64,000 nt of DNA from Opitutaceae bacterium (lineage in GTDB: Bacteria > Verrucomicrobiota > Verrucomicrobiia > Opitutales > Opitutaceae), in contig JACKPU010000001.1 in the NCBI GenBank assembly GCA_024233285.1, positions 496,001 to 560,000 on the forward strand, written 5' to 3'. A model generated the notes under the pieces. It saw only the letters and a program-made list of their open reading frames with translations. It was not told the origin of the DNA and made no database searches. Below, piece by piece: positions 8,003 to 15,872 of this stretch. A program made the position numbers and the translations under genes. The number at the start of each line of letters is the position of its first letter. Positions within the stretch are counted from its first letter, which is position 1.

Positions 8003-9547
8003 ATGAGCTCCGTCGGGTCTGATCACGGCCCCGCCTGCCCCGACCTTATTCCGCAGCCGCGCCGGCTCCAAGTTGGAGCCGGTCGGTTTGTCCCGGGGAA
8101 AACGCTGACCTTCTGGGCGGCGCCGGAGGCGGATCCCGCGGCTCGCCTGCTTGGTGATTGGCTGGCGGCGCGCGGCATCGGTTGGCAGCGTGTCGATCAA
8201 CCGGATGCGGCCCGGCTTCGGCTGGTGGCAGCTCCTGCGGGCACCGCTTCCGAAGCCTATCGGTTGGCCATCCAAGCAGACAGTATCGTCGTGGGCGCGG
8301 CGGCGGCGCCCGGTTTCAGTCACGCGGTGCAAACATTGCTCGCGCTGGCCCTGGATGACGCCGGCGTGGCTTGGCCGGTGGTTACGATCGAGGATGCGCC
8401 ACATTTCGAATGGCGCGGTCTGCTGCTGGACAGTTGTCGCACCTTCATTTCGAAGGCGGCGATTCTGCGGCTGCTGGATCAGATGGCGGCGCTCAAACTC
8501 AATCGCCTGCACTGGCATCTGACCGATGACCAAGGGTGGCGGTTGGAAATCAAGCGCTACCCCAAACTGACGGAGATCGGGGCATGGCGCGTGCGCGACG
8601 GGGTGCGCGAGGGCGGTTTTTACACCCAGGCCGACATCCGCGAAATCGTCGCTTTTGCCGCGGCGCGCGGCATCGCCATCATGCCGGAAATTGAAATGCC
8701 GGGTCATGCCACTGCGGCACTCGCGGCGTATCCGGACCTTGGTTGTGGCCCCGGCCAGCTCAGCGTGGGCACGGCGTGGGGTATTTATCCCAACAACTAC
8801 AACGCCGGGGATGATCGCGTTTTCACGTTTTTGGAAGACGTGCTGCACGAGGTCATGGAACTATTCCCCTTTCCCTACATTCACCTCGGGGCCGATGAAT
8901 GCCTGAAGGATCAGTGGAAAGCGTCATCCGAGTGCCAGCGTCGGATCGCCGCGGAAAAGCTGGGCGACGAGCACGGATTGCAGACCTATTTCATCAATCG
9001 CATCGCCGAGTTTTTGCACCGGCATGGTCGCACTGCCGTGGGGTGGGACGAGGTTTTGGAGGGTCCGATTACCAAGCACATCGTGGTGCAGTGCTGGCGC
9101 GATGAGGCCGTCATCAAAGTCGCCTTGGCGCGCGGCTATCGCATCATCGCCGCACCGCGGCGGCATTGTTATTTCGATATCGCGGTCAGCCAGGTGGACC
9201 TCACGGATGTCTATGCCTTTGACCCCTCGATGGGTTTGGCCGACGCGACGGGCGTCATCGGGGGCGAGGCCACGTTGTGGACCGAGCACATCGCCGAATC
9301 CGAGATGGATCACATGCTGTTTCCGCGGTTGTTCGCGCTGGCCGAGACCCTCTGGGCGGGCCCCGCGGCCAAAGAGGCCACCGACCGTTTTGTGCAGCGT
9401 GCCCGCCGGGTCACCGCGCGCTGGCGGTCGGCCGGGGTGAACGCCGGACCGATGTTGCGCGACGATGCCCCGGCCGAAACCATGAAGGGGCGGAAGGATT
9501 TGCACGTGCCGCCAGCCGGGCTCGACCAAATCGGCCTCGGTGGCTAG
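8003..9547 (+). CDS. GH20 beta-N-acetylhexosaminidase
   Basis: A 514-residue GH20 enzyme. The small N-terminal alpha/beta domain (about 15-130) contains LIPQPRRLQ; the catalytic barrel starts near FEWRGLLLDSCR and has LHWHLTDDQGWRLEIK, PEIEMPGHATA, and the catalytic pair D298-E299 in HLGADECL (substrate-assisted hydrolysis of terminal GlcNAc/GalNAc). No signal peptide is visible, so cytoplasmic action on imported oligosaccharides is likely. The gene starts 49 bases after the TonB receptor stop and is probably co-transcribed with it. Confidence 0.94.
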   Translation: MSSVGSDHGPACPDLIPQPRRLQVGAGRFVPGKTLTFWAAPEADPAARLLGDWLAARGIGWQRVDQPDAARLRLVAAPAGTASEAYRLAIQADSIVVGAAAAPGFSHAVQTLLALALDDAGVAWPVVTIEDAPHFEWRGLLLDSCRTFISKAAILRLLDQMAALKLNRLHWHLTDDQGWRLEIKRYPKLTEIGAWRVRDGVREGGFYTQADIREIVAFAAARGIAIMPEIEMPGHATAALAAYPDLGCGPGQLSVGTAWGIYPNNYNAGDDRVFTFLEDVLHEVMELFPFPYIHLGADECLKDQWKASSECQRRIAAEKLGDEHGLQTYFINRIAEFLHRHGRTAVGWDEVLEGPITKHIVVQCWRDEAVIKVALARGYRIIAAPRRHCYFDIAVSQVDLTDVYAFDPSMGLADATGVIGGEATLWTEHIAESEMDHMLFPRLFALAETLWAGPAAKEATDRFVQRARRVTARWRSAGVNAGPMLRDDAPAETMKGRKDLHVPPAGLDQIGLGG

Positions 9548-9598
9548 ACCCGGTGTGGATCACCCCGGTCAGGCCCGGGGCTGAGGCAGCCGCTGATC

Positions 9599-10690
9599 AT
9601 GTCCAAACGATTTACCACCGCTCTCACCGCCGCCGGGTTGTTGTTGGCGGTTTGGGCGCGCCCGGTCCTCGCTGAAGTTGCACCCCAGGAGCACCGACTG
9701 GCCAACGCCCGGCTGGCCTTAACGGTGCAACGCCAAGGGGCGATCATCAGTGATCTGCGTTTGAGGCCCGAGGGCGCCAATCTGCTGGCGGATCCCGCGG
9801 TGGCGGATCCGGTGATGTTCGGCCATTTCCTTTGCTTTGATCGCTGGGGCCAGGTGGCGCCCGAGGCGGCGGCCCGGGGCATTCCCTTTCACGGCGAGGC
9901 GGTCCGTTTTCCCTGGCGGTGGACCGAACTCAGCGCGCGGAGCGTCGGGCAGGAAGTCACCTTGCCGATTGCCGGGTTGTCCGCCCGGCGGCAGGTGCGG
10001 CTGACGGAGCGCGATCCGGTTTATGCCGTGACGCTCGAAGTCACCAACTCCACCCCGGAAACCAAAGCGTATACCGCCGTCGAGCACGCCACCCTCGGCG
10101 AAGTCTGGTTGCATGACGAAGTGCGCCTGTCGTCCAACGCCCGGCAGGGATTGGTGCATGCCAGCCCGCAGCCCAAAGTCGCCATCGCGCCCGATTGGGA
10201 AAGTGTCTTTACCTGGCCCATGGCCCGGGTCCATGGCCGCACCGTGGATTTGCGCGACACGCCCGGCCCCGGCCCGCGCTTTTTGGTTTCGCTGATGTTT
10301 GCCGACGAGACGGAATGGGCGTGGATTTTTCAGATCGATCGCACTTCCGGTGATCTGATCGGCTATGTGTGGTCGCCGACGGACTACCCGTGGTTGATGC
10401 TCTACTACAGCCGCGGGGCGCGCCGATTTCTCAACCGCTCGATCGAATTTGGCACCACCGGGCTGTATCTGCCGCGTCCTCAACTGGCAAAAATCGGGCA
10501 GTTCCTCGACCGGCCCGTGCTGGCGCAACTCGCACCGGGCGCCTCGCGACAGCATCGGTTTTGGGGCTTTGCTTGCAAGGCGCCACCGGGCTCCAGCGCG
10601 GTGACTCAAGTCACGGTCGAGTCAGGCGGCGTGCGCCTCGAGTTTGATCAGGGTGAAGCCATGCACCTGCAATTGCCGGATCCGGAGTGA
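9599..10690 (+). CDS. Exported aldose-epimerase/mutarotase-like protein
   Basis: A 363-residue protein with a signal peptide (residues 1-25, ending ARPVLA). The remainder resembles galactose mutarotase-like or DUF4380-type beta-sandwich proteins: repeated strands, LRLRPEGANLLADP near 56-69, and a conserved mid-region TNSTPETKAYTAVEHATLGEVW. Catalytic residues of true mutarotases cannot be assigned with confidence. Likely role is binding or anomer handling of a sugar in the periplasm. It follows GH20 in the same direction. Confidence 0.7.
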   Translation: MSKRFTTALTAAGLLLAVWARPVLAEVAPQEHRLANARLALTVQRQGAIISDLRLRPEGANLLADPAVADPVMFGHFLCFDRWGQVAPEAAARGIPFHGEAVRFPWRWTELSARSVGQEVTLPIAGLSARRQVRLTERDPVYAVTLEVTNSTPETKAYTAVEHATLGEVWLHDEVRLSSNARQGLVHASPQPKVAIAPDWESVFTWPMARVHGRTVDLRDTPGPGPRFLVSLMFADETEWAWIFQIDRTSGDLIGYVWSPTDYPWLMLYYSRGARRFLNRSIEFGTTGLYLPRPQLAKIGQFLDRPVLAQLAPGASRQHRFWGFACKAPPGSSAVTQVTVESGGVRLEFDQGEAMHLQLPDPE

Positions 10691-10827
10691 TTTCTGCACG
10701 CATGGCGCGGTGTATCTGTTCATTAGCGCCAATGTTTCACTAAATTTGCGCGTTTTGTTTCATATTTCGGGTTGTTTCCCGCCGGGTTTCTTACGAGCCT
10801 GACGGACCGTTTAACCGACTTTTACCT
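10691..10827 (+). promoter_or_regulatory. Regulator promoter region with TGTTTCA boxes
   Basis: TGTTTCA occurs at 10733-10739 (inside AATGTTTCACTAAA) and at 10756-10762, with a further GTTTC near 10774. The stretch is markedly AT-richer than the flanking genes. The boxes match those near 5569-5739 and 23227, so autoregulation by the downstream regulator is the simplest reading. Confidence 0.5.
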
Positions 10828-11904
10828 GTGCGCCAGCAATCGAAACAAAACCGACTTATCCAGGAACAGCTGCGTAGCCAGTTGAAGCGTGGCGAATGGG
10901 CCACCGGTGCACCGCTGCCGCCGGCGCGGGAACTCGCCAAATCGCACGGCGTGTCGAGCTCTACCGCCTATCGCATTTTGGTGCGGCTCGCGAAGGATGG
11001 TCTGCTCTGGCAGCATTCCAACGGGCGTTTTTACGCAGCGGAGGCCCGGCATCTGGTGGACACGATCCAGCCGTTCGCCTGCATGTTGCCGCGGCTGCAG
11101 TTGTGGAACGTGGTGCTGCAGGAGATCATGCATGGCGTGACGCAACGCTCCGCCCAATACAAGCGCGGCATCCTGCTGATTCACAATCCGGCGCTGATCG
11201 TGCAGGACGACATCAACATTCCGCCGACCTACGCCGACGTCGCCGAGCAGGAGCACATCTTGCGGGAGTTCTTCGCCACGCACGCCGACAGCTGTGAGGG
11301 GATTATTTTCGACAATGTCTGGAAGGATGAGGTGCTGGCCAAATTCCGTGACAAGCTGAAGCGCATGGTCGTGATCAATCGCAAGACCTCGCTCGATTTT
11401 GTCTCGGCGGTCTTCCCCAACTTCCAACGCTGCGCGCTGCTGGCCTTCGCCCATCTGTATGCGCGCGGTTACGAGAAGATCATTTTTGTCTCCCCCCACG
11501 ACGACCACTACATCGAGCAGGCGATGGAAATGGGCCTCAACGTGGCCAAGCTGATCGGCGCGCAGTTTGACGCCGACGATATCCGCCGCCCGCGAACCGC
11601 CGAGGAACGGCACGAGTTTGCCTTGGAGCTGAAACGCGCCAATCGGCGGGTAGGCGTCTATTGTCCCGACGATAACTGGTCCTATCGCTTTTACCGCGAC
11701 ATGCAGGACGTCGGCGTGGAGTGTCCCGGCCGGGTGGGCCTGCTTTCCGGCATCGGCACCCCGGCGGTGGGCGGCAAGCACCCGATGAGCACGCTGAAGG
11801 TCGATTTCGAAAAGATGGGGGAACTGGCGGTGGATTGCCTGCGGGCTGACGAACCGCGCTCCGAGCGGGTGGATGTCACACTAAACCTGGGCGTGACGAC
11901 CTGA
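10828..11904 (+). CDS. GntR-type DNA-binding domain fused to LacI-type sensor domain
   Basis: A 358-residue regulator from a GTG start. Residues 1-70 are a winged helix of GntR type (LPPARELAKSHGVSSSTAYR, then the wing GLLWQHSNGRFY). Residues about 85-355 resemble the periplasmic-binding-protein-like sensor of LacI/GalR regulators (GIIFDNVWKDEV; YEKIIFVSPHDD; VGVYCPDDNWSYRFYRDMQDVG; the end segment MSTLKVDFEKMGELAVDCL). It should bind DNA as a dimer and respond to a sugar. It sits between the TonB/GH20 unit and the ABC importer operon, and similar TGTTTCA-type boxes lie before itself and neighbouring operons. It is the prime candidate for the local regulator. Confidence 0.88.
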   Translation: MRQQSKQNRLIQEQLRSQLKRGEWATGAPLPPARELAKSHGVSSSTAYRILVRLAKDGLLWQHSNGRFYAAEARHLVDTIQPFACMLPRLQLWNVVLQEIMHGVTQRSAQYKRGILLIHNPALIVQDDINIPPTYADVAEQEHILREFFATHADSCEGIIFDNVWKDEVLAKFRDKLKRMVVINRKTSLDFVSAVFPNFQRCALLAFAHLYARGYEKIIFVSPHDDHYIEQAMEMGLNVAKLIGAQFDADDIRRPRTAEERHEFALELKRANRRVGVYCPDDNWSYRFYRDMQDVGVECPGRVGLLSGIGTPAVGGKHPMSTLKVDFEKMGELAVDCLRADEPRSERVDVTLNLGVTT

Positions 11905-12000
11905 TCGGTCGGTCGCCCCTCGGGGTCTCGGCAGGGCGGCGGATGGCAATGCGGGCGTTGCTTGGACGCGCGCCGAATAAGCGGTTTTTCAAATACTATT

Positions 12001-12030
12001 TTGACACATATCAAATAGTGTTCCGAAATA
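12001..12030 (+). promoter_or_regulatory. TTGACA-led operator block before ABC importer operon
   Basis: TTGACA (12001-12006), ATATCA (12008-12013) and TGTTCCGAAATA (12019-12030) match the block at 5682-5711 at 24 of 30 positions; the palindrome is imperfect here. It ends about 50 bases before the binding-protein start. Just upstream, an ACTATT next to TTGACA and ATAGTGT after it form a further loose inverted pair. Confidence 0.55.
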
Positions 12031-12080
12031 TGTGAGTAGATATTCTAGAATAGAGTCTTCGCTTTCAAAAATTCCCCCGT

Positions 12081-13568
12081 TTGAAAAAACTCTTTTTGCT
12101 CAGTTTTCTCCTGCTGGTGTTGGCGAGTGCCGCCACCTATTGGTCGTTGCCGGAGCAGCAGAGCGACCGGCCGATCATCTATTGGGCGGTGCAGCCAGAT
12201 GCCGGGAAAATGAAGATGCGGGACTTGTTTTATCGCTGGCGCGAAGCCCGCGGCCTGCCGCCGGTGGAGTTGCGGCTGGATGCGGCCAATCGGGACAAGA
12301 CCAAAAAGATGGTGCAAGGGGTTTCCGGGGTGGGCAGTGATCTGATCGATGTCTGGACCGGGGAGATGATGCCCTTGCAGAGCGCGGGGGTGTTGGCGGA
12401 TATTACCGAGGCGGCCGAATCGTATGGGGTGACACCGGCCGCGACTTACCCGGGGGCGGCAAGCGAACTGGTGGTCGCTGGTCGGCAGTATGCGTTTCCC
12501 CGCAACGTCGTCGCCACGATGATCTGGGTGAACCGCGACGTATTTGACCAGTATGGCATCACCCCGCCGCCGCGCCGTTGGACCATTGAGGAATTTGACC
12601 GCCTCGGGCGCGAGTTTGTGGAAGCCGCCAACCCTCCCGGTCGTCGCGATCGCGTGTATTTTATCAATCAGGTCCCGCGCCTGACGCTGCGTCGCAGCCT
12701 CGGCGTGGATATGTTCAACGAAACCCTGACACGCTGCGTCCTCGATGATCCGCGGAATGTGGAGATGATGCGTTATCTGCGCAAATGGGTGATCGACGAC
12801 AAATTGGTGCCGACGCGGGAGGCGGAGCAGGCCTTCGCGGCGGATGCCAGCGGCTTCCGGCTGCGGGTATCGTTGTTCGCGCGGGGGCAATACGCGATGC
12901 TCAGCCTGGGCCGGTGGGCGTTGATTTTGCTGCGCGAACTGCCGCCGGTGAATCTGGCCGTGGTCGAACCCTTTCATGGCGGCTTTCCCAACGTGGATCT
13001 GGCCGTGGGTGGGGTGGGCGTTTATGCGGGTTCGCCGCATCCGGAGATAGCCTCGAGCTTTCTGGGATTTCTGGCCAGTGAGGCGTTTAACATGACGGTG
13101 GTGGAAAGCGGCGATTCGCTGCCGCCGCTGCCGCGCTACGCCCAAACCGAGGCCTTCCGGCAACCCCCGGACCGTCCCAATGAATGGGGCACGCACGAAG
13201 TGTTCGCCGAGTCCGCGTTGGCGATGGGAATCGGCCCGCCGCGCAGTCCGTTCGTGTTGCCGAGTGTGTTTTCCCGGTTGGAGTCCGACGCCTACGACAG
13301 CATGGTCGCGGGGCGAATCTCGCCCGAAGAGGCCGCCCGGCAGGCGGCGGATCGGATCAATCGCGAGATCCAGATTTCCTTGGAAGCGGATCCGGCGCTG
13401 CGTCCTGTTTACGAGCAGGGCCTGGCCCTGCAGCGCAAGATCGAGCAGGCCCGGGCGGCCGGCCGACTGGTGCCTGCGGCGTGGATTCTCAATCCCTTTT
13501 ACCGGGATTATTATCGGGCGCAGGGCTGGTTGACGGACGCGGCCGAGCCCGTGGAGGCGGCATTATGA
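12081..13568 (+). CDS. ABC sugar-importer substrate-binding protein
   Basis: A 495-residue family 1 extracellular solute-binding protein, somewhat longer than the usual 410-450. I use the TTG start because it gives a typical signal sequence (KKLFLLSFLLLVLASAATYW); there is no lipobox cysteine, so it is either soluble in the periplasm or held by an uncleaved signal. The lobe signature includes DLIDVWTGEMMPLQSAGVLADIT and YAFPRNVVATMIWVNRDVFD. It should capture an oligosaccharide for the downstream permeases. Start of a tightly coupled operon: the stop overlaps the next start by four bases (ATGA). Confidence 0.93.
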   Translation: MKKLFLLSFLLLVLASAATYWSLPEQQSDRPIIYWAVQPDAGKMKMRDLFYRWREARGLPPVELRLDAANRDKTKKMVQGVSGVGSDLIDVWTGEMMPLQSAGVLADITEAAESYGVTPAATYPGAASELVVAGRQYAFPRNVVATMIWVNRDVFDQYGITPPPRRWTIEEFDRLGREFVEAANPPGRRDRVYFINQVPRLTLRRSLGVDMFNETLTRCVLDDPRNVEMMRYLRKWVIDDKLVPTREAEQAFAADASGFRLRVSLFARGQYAMLSLGRWALILLRELPPVNLAVVEPFHGGFPNVDLAVGGVGVYAGSPHPEIASSFLGFLASEAFNMTVVESGDSLPPLPRYAQTEAFRQPPDRPNEWGTHEVFAESALAMGIGPPRSPFVLPSVFSRLESDAYDSMVAGRISPEEAARQAADRINREIQISLEADPALRPVYEQGLALQRKIEQARAAGRLVPAAWILNPFYRDYYRAQGWLTDAAEPVEAAL

Positions 13569-15049
13569 AGTGGTCGGCCGAAACGCGGCGCACGCTGGTG
13601 GGATTCACCTTCCTGTTGCCCAACATCATCGGTTTCCTCGCGTTCACACTGGTTCCGCTGGTCGCGAGTTTTGCGATGGCGTTTACCGATTGGGATATTC
13701 AGCGGCACAATCTGTTTCGGGACGATCCGCTGCGGTTTGTCGGGTTGGATAATTTTGCGCGGCTGTTTGCCCACCCTGATTTCTACCGGTATATGGGCAA
13801 TACCCTGTTCCTGATGATGGGTCTGCCCTTGTCGATTGCGGGCAGTTTGGGCGCGGCCTTGCTGCTCACGCAGGCGGGTCAAGGCACGGCCTCGCGGCGG
13901 AGCGCCGGCTTGGTGGCGGGCTTTGTCTTCGTGGCCAGCATCACGGTGCTGATCATCGGCGGGGTCAGTCAGGGGGGCATCTGGTGTATTTTCGGCCTGC
14001 TGTCCGCCACCGTGCTGGTCGGCGGAGTGATGAGCGGCGGCATGTTGTATCGCACCTTGTTTTATCTGCCCCATTTCACGGCCGGGGTGGCGACCTATGT
14101 GTTGTGGAAAAAACTCTACAACCCGCAGAGCGGACCGATCAACCGGGGGTTGACCCCACTGCTGGACGGCCTTTCCGGGGCGGTGACGCAGAGCAATCAG
14201 CTCTTTGCCGTCTGGATTCCGCTGGCCCTTGGTGCCGCCATGGTGGGGGTGCTGGTCTGGCAGGCCCGCCGGGTGCGACGACGTATTCTGGAAGGTGATA
14301 CGGGAGTGCTGGGCTGGGCGCTTAATCTGCTGACCGTGGGGGTGCCGGTGTGGTTGACGTGGAATTGGAACGCCACCGCGCCGCAGATGGCCGTGACGGT
14401 CGGATTGAGTTTGGCCGGGTTGTTTCTGGTCATGACTTGGGCCCGCCCGGTGACCAGCAGCGGCCGCCCCACGGCGTGGGATCAGGGGTTGGGCGCGGAG
14501 ATGGTCAGCGCATTGTTCCTGATTCCCTTGCTGGCCCTGCTCGGCGGTCTGGCCGCGGTGTCGCGCGATCTGCCGGCCATGGTGGTGACGGGACTCGAGG
14601 CGCCCAACTGGCTCGGCGATTATGATTGGGCGAAGCCGGCCATCATGATCATGGCGCTCTGGGCGGCCATCGGTTCGAACAACATGATTCTTTACATGGC
14701 GGGCCTGAGCAACATCCCGACCGAACTCTACGAGGCGGCCGACATGGACGGGGCTTCACGCTGGCAGCGTTTCTGTCACATCACCTGGCCGCAACTGGCG
14801 CCCATCACGTTTTTCATCTCGGTGATGAGCGTCATTCACGGATTGCAGGGCGGCTTTGAAATGGCCCGCACCATGACCGCCGGCGGTCCCGCGGGATCGA
14901 CCACCACCATGAGTTATTTCATCTACCTCGAGGGCTTCGAAACCGGGCGGTTGGGCTACGCTTCGGCGGTGGCCTGGGTGCTCTTCGTCCTCGTTTTCAC
15001 CCTCTCCTTTTTCAACGTCAAATTCGGCAACCGGTATGTCAACGACTAG
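13565..15049 (+). CDS. ABC sugar-importer permease with membrane insertions (MalF/UgpA type)
   Basis: A 494-residue inner-membrane permease. The first segment TLVGFTFLLPNIIGFLAFTL and FVGLDNFARLF, and the EAA loop near 391-405 (EAADMDGASRW), are typical of MalF/UgpA proteins of about 290 residues. Two extra stretches explain the length: about 55 residues near 100-160 with two hydrophobic segments before RTLFYLPHF, and about 150 residues near 205-355 with three or four hydrophobic segments before the last core domain. The start ATG overlaps the previous stop, and the reading frame is open through both insertions, so this is not a frameshift artefact. It should pair with the MalG-like gene, whose start it overlaps by 14 bases. 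Confidence 0.92.
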   Translation: MKWSAETRRTLVGFTFLLPNIIGFLAFTLVPLVASFAMAFTDWDIQRHNLFRDDPLRFVGLDNFARLFAHPDFYRYMGNTLFLMMGLPLSIAGSLGAALLLTQAGQGTASRRSAGLVAGFVFVASITVLIIGGVSQGGIWCIFGLLSATVLVGGVMSGGMLYRTLFYLPHFTAGVATYVLWKKLYNPQSGPINRGLTPLLDGLSGAVTQSNQLFAVWIPLALGAAMVGVLVWQARRVRRRILEGDTGVLGWALNLLTVGVPVWLTWNWNATAPQMAVTVGLSLAGLFLVMTWARPVTSSGRPTAWDQGLGAEMVSALFLIPLLALLGGLAAVSRDLPAMVVTGLEAPNWLGDYDWAKPAIMIMALWAAIGSNNMILYMAGLSNIPTELYEAADMDGASRWQRFCHITWPQLAPITFFISVMSVIHGLQGGFEMARTMTAGGPAGSTTTMSYFIYLEGFETGRLGYASAVAWVLFVLVFTLSFFNVKFGNRYVND

Positions 15050-15872
15050 CCCCGAGACCTCCGCCCGGCCACAGCGCCTGCCGATCCATTTGCTGCTCAC
15101 CTTGCTGAGCATCGCGATGATCGCGCCCTTTGTGTGGATGGTGCTGACGAGCTTCAAATCACTCGCGGAAGTGGCCGGGGAAAACTGGCTGCCCGGGGAA
15201 TGGCACTGGCGGAATTACCTGCAGGTATTCAAGACGATCCCCTTCACGCGTTTCATGTGGAACAGCCTGCTGATCGCGGCCTGGGTGACGTTTCTGCAGG
15301 TGCTGACGAGTTCGCTCGCCGCGTATAGTTTCGCCCGCCTGCGCTGGCGGCTGCGCGACCGGGTCTTCTTCCTTTATCTCGGCACCATGATGCTGCCGGG
15401 TCTGGTCATGCTGATTCCCAACTACCAGCTGATGGTCCGGTTTGGTCTGGTGGACTCTTTCTTCGGGTTGGTCATGCCGGCGGCTTTCAGTGCGTTCGGC
15501 ACCTTCTTGCTGCGTCAGTTCATGATGGGGATTCCCTCGGCGCTGGATGAGGCGGCGGAGATCGACGGGGCGAGCAAGTGGCAGATCTTCTGGTTGATCA
15601 TCCTTCCGCTCTCGCGGCCCGGCCTCCTGACGCTGTCGATCTTCACCTTCATGGGTAATTACCACAGCTTTTTCTGGCCGCTCGTGATGATCAAGAGTGT
15701 CGAGAAATACACCCTGCCGGTGGGCCTGTTGTTCTTTGATTCGAGTCACGGTCAGGCGACCAATCTGCTGATGGCCGCGGTGACCATGTCGGTCGTGCCG
15801 CTGATCATCATCTTCGCTTTTCTGCAGAAACAATTGATCAGTGGCATTCAGACCGGAGCGGTGAAGGGATGA
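15036..15872 (+). CDS. ABC sugar-importer permease (MalG type)
   Basis: A 278-residue inner-membrane permease of normal length. Six membrane segments can be drawn (LLLTLLSIAMIAPFVWMVLT first), with the EAA loop EAAEIDGASKWQIFW near 171-185 that docks on the ATPase. It forms the channel with the preceding MalF-type protein. No ATPase gene is in the window, so a shared MsmX/UgpC-like ATPase elsewhere is expected. It overlaps the lyase gene by four bases (ATGA). Confidence 0.95.
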   Translation: MSTTSPETSARPQRLPIHLLLTLLSIAMIAPFVWMVLTSFKSLAEVAGENWLPGEWHWRNYLQVFKTIPFTRFMWNSLLIAAWVTFLQVLTSSLAAYSFARLRWRLRDRVFFLYLGTMMLPGLVMLIPNYQLMVRFGLVDSFFGLVMPAAFSAFGTFLLRQFMMGIPSALDEAAEIDGASKWQIFWLIILPLSRPGLLTLSIFTFMGNYHSFFWPLVMIKSVEKYTLPVGLLFFDSSHGQATNLLMAAVTMSVVPLIIIFAFLQKQLISGIQTGAVKG

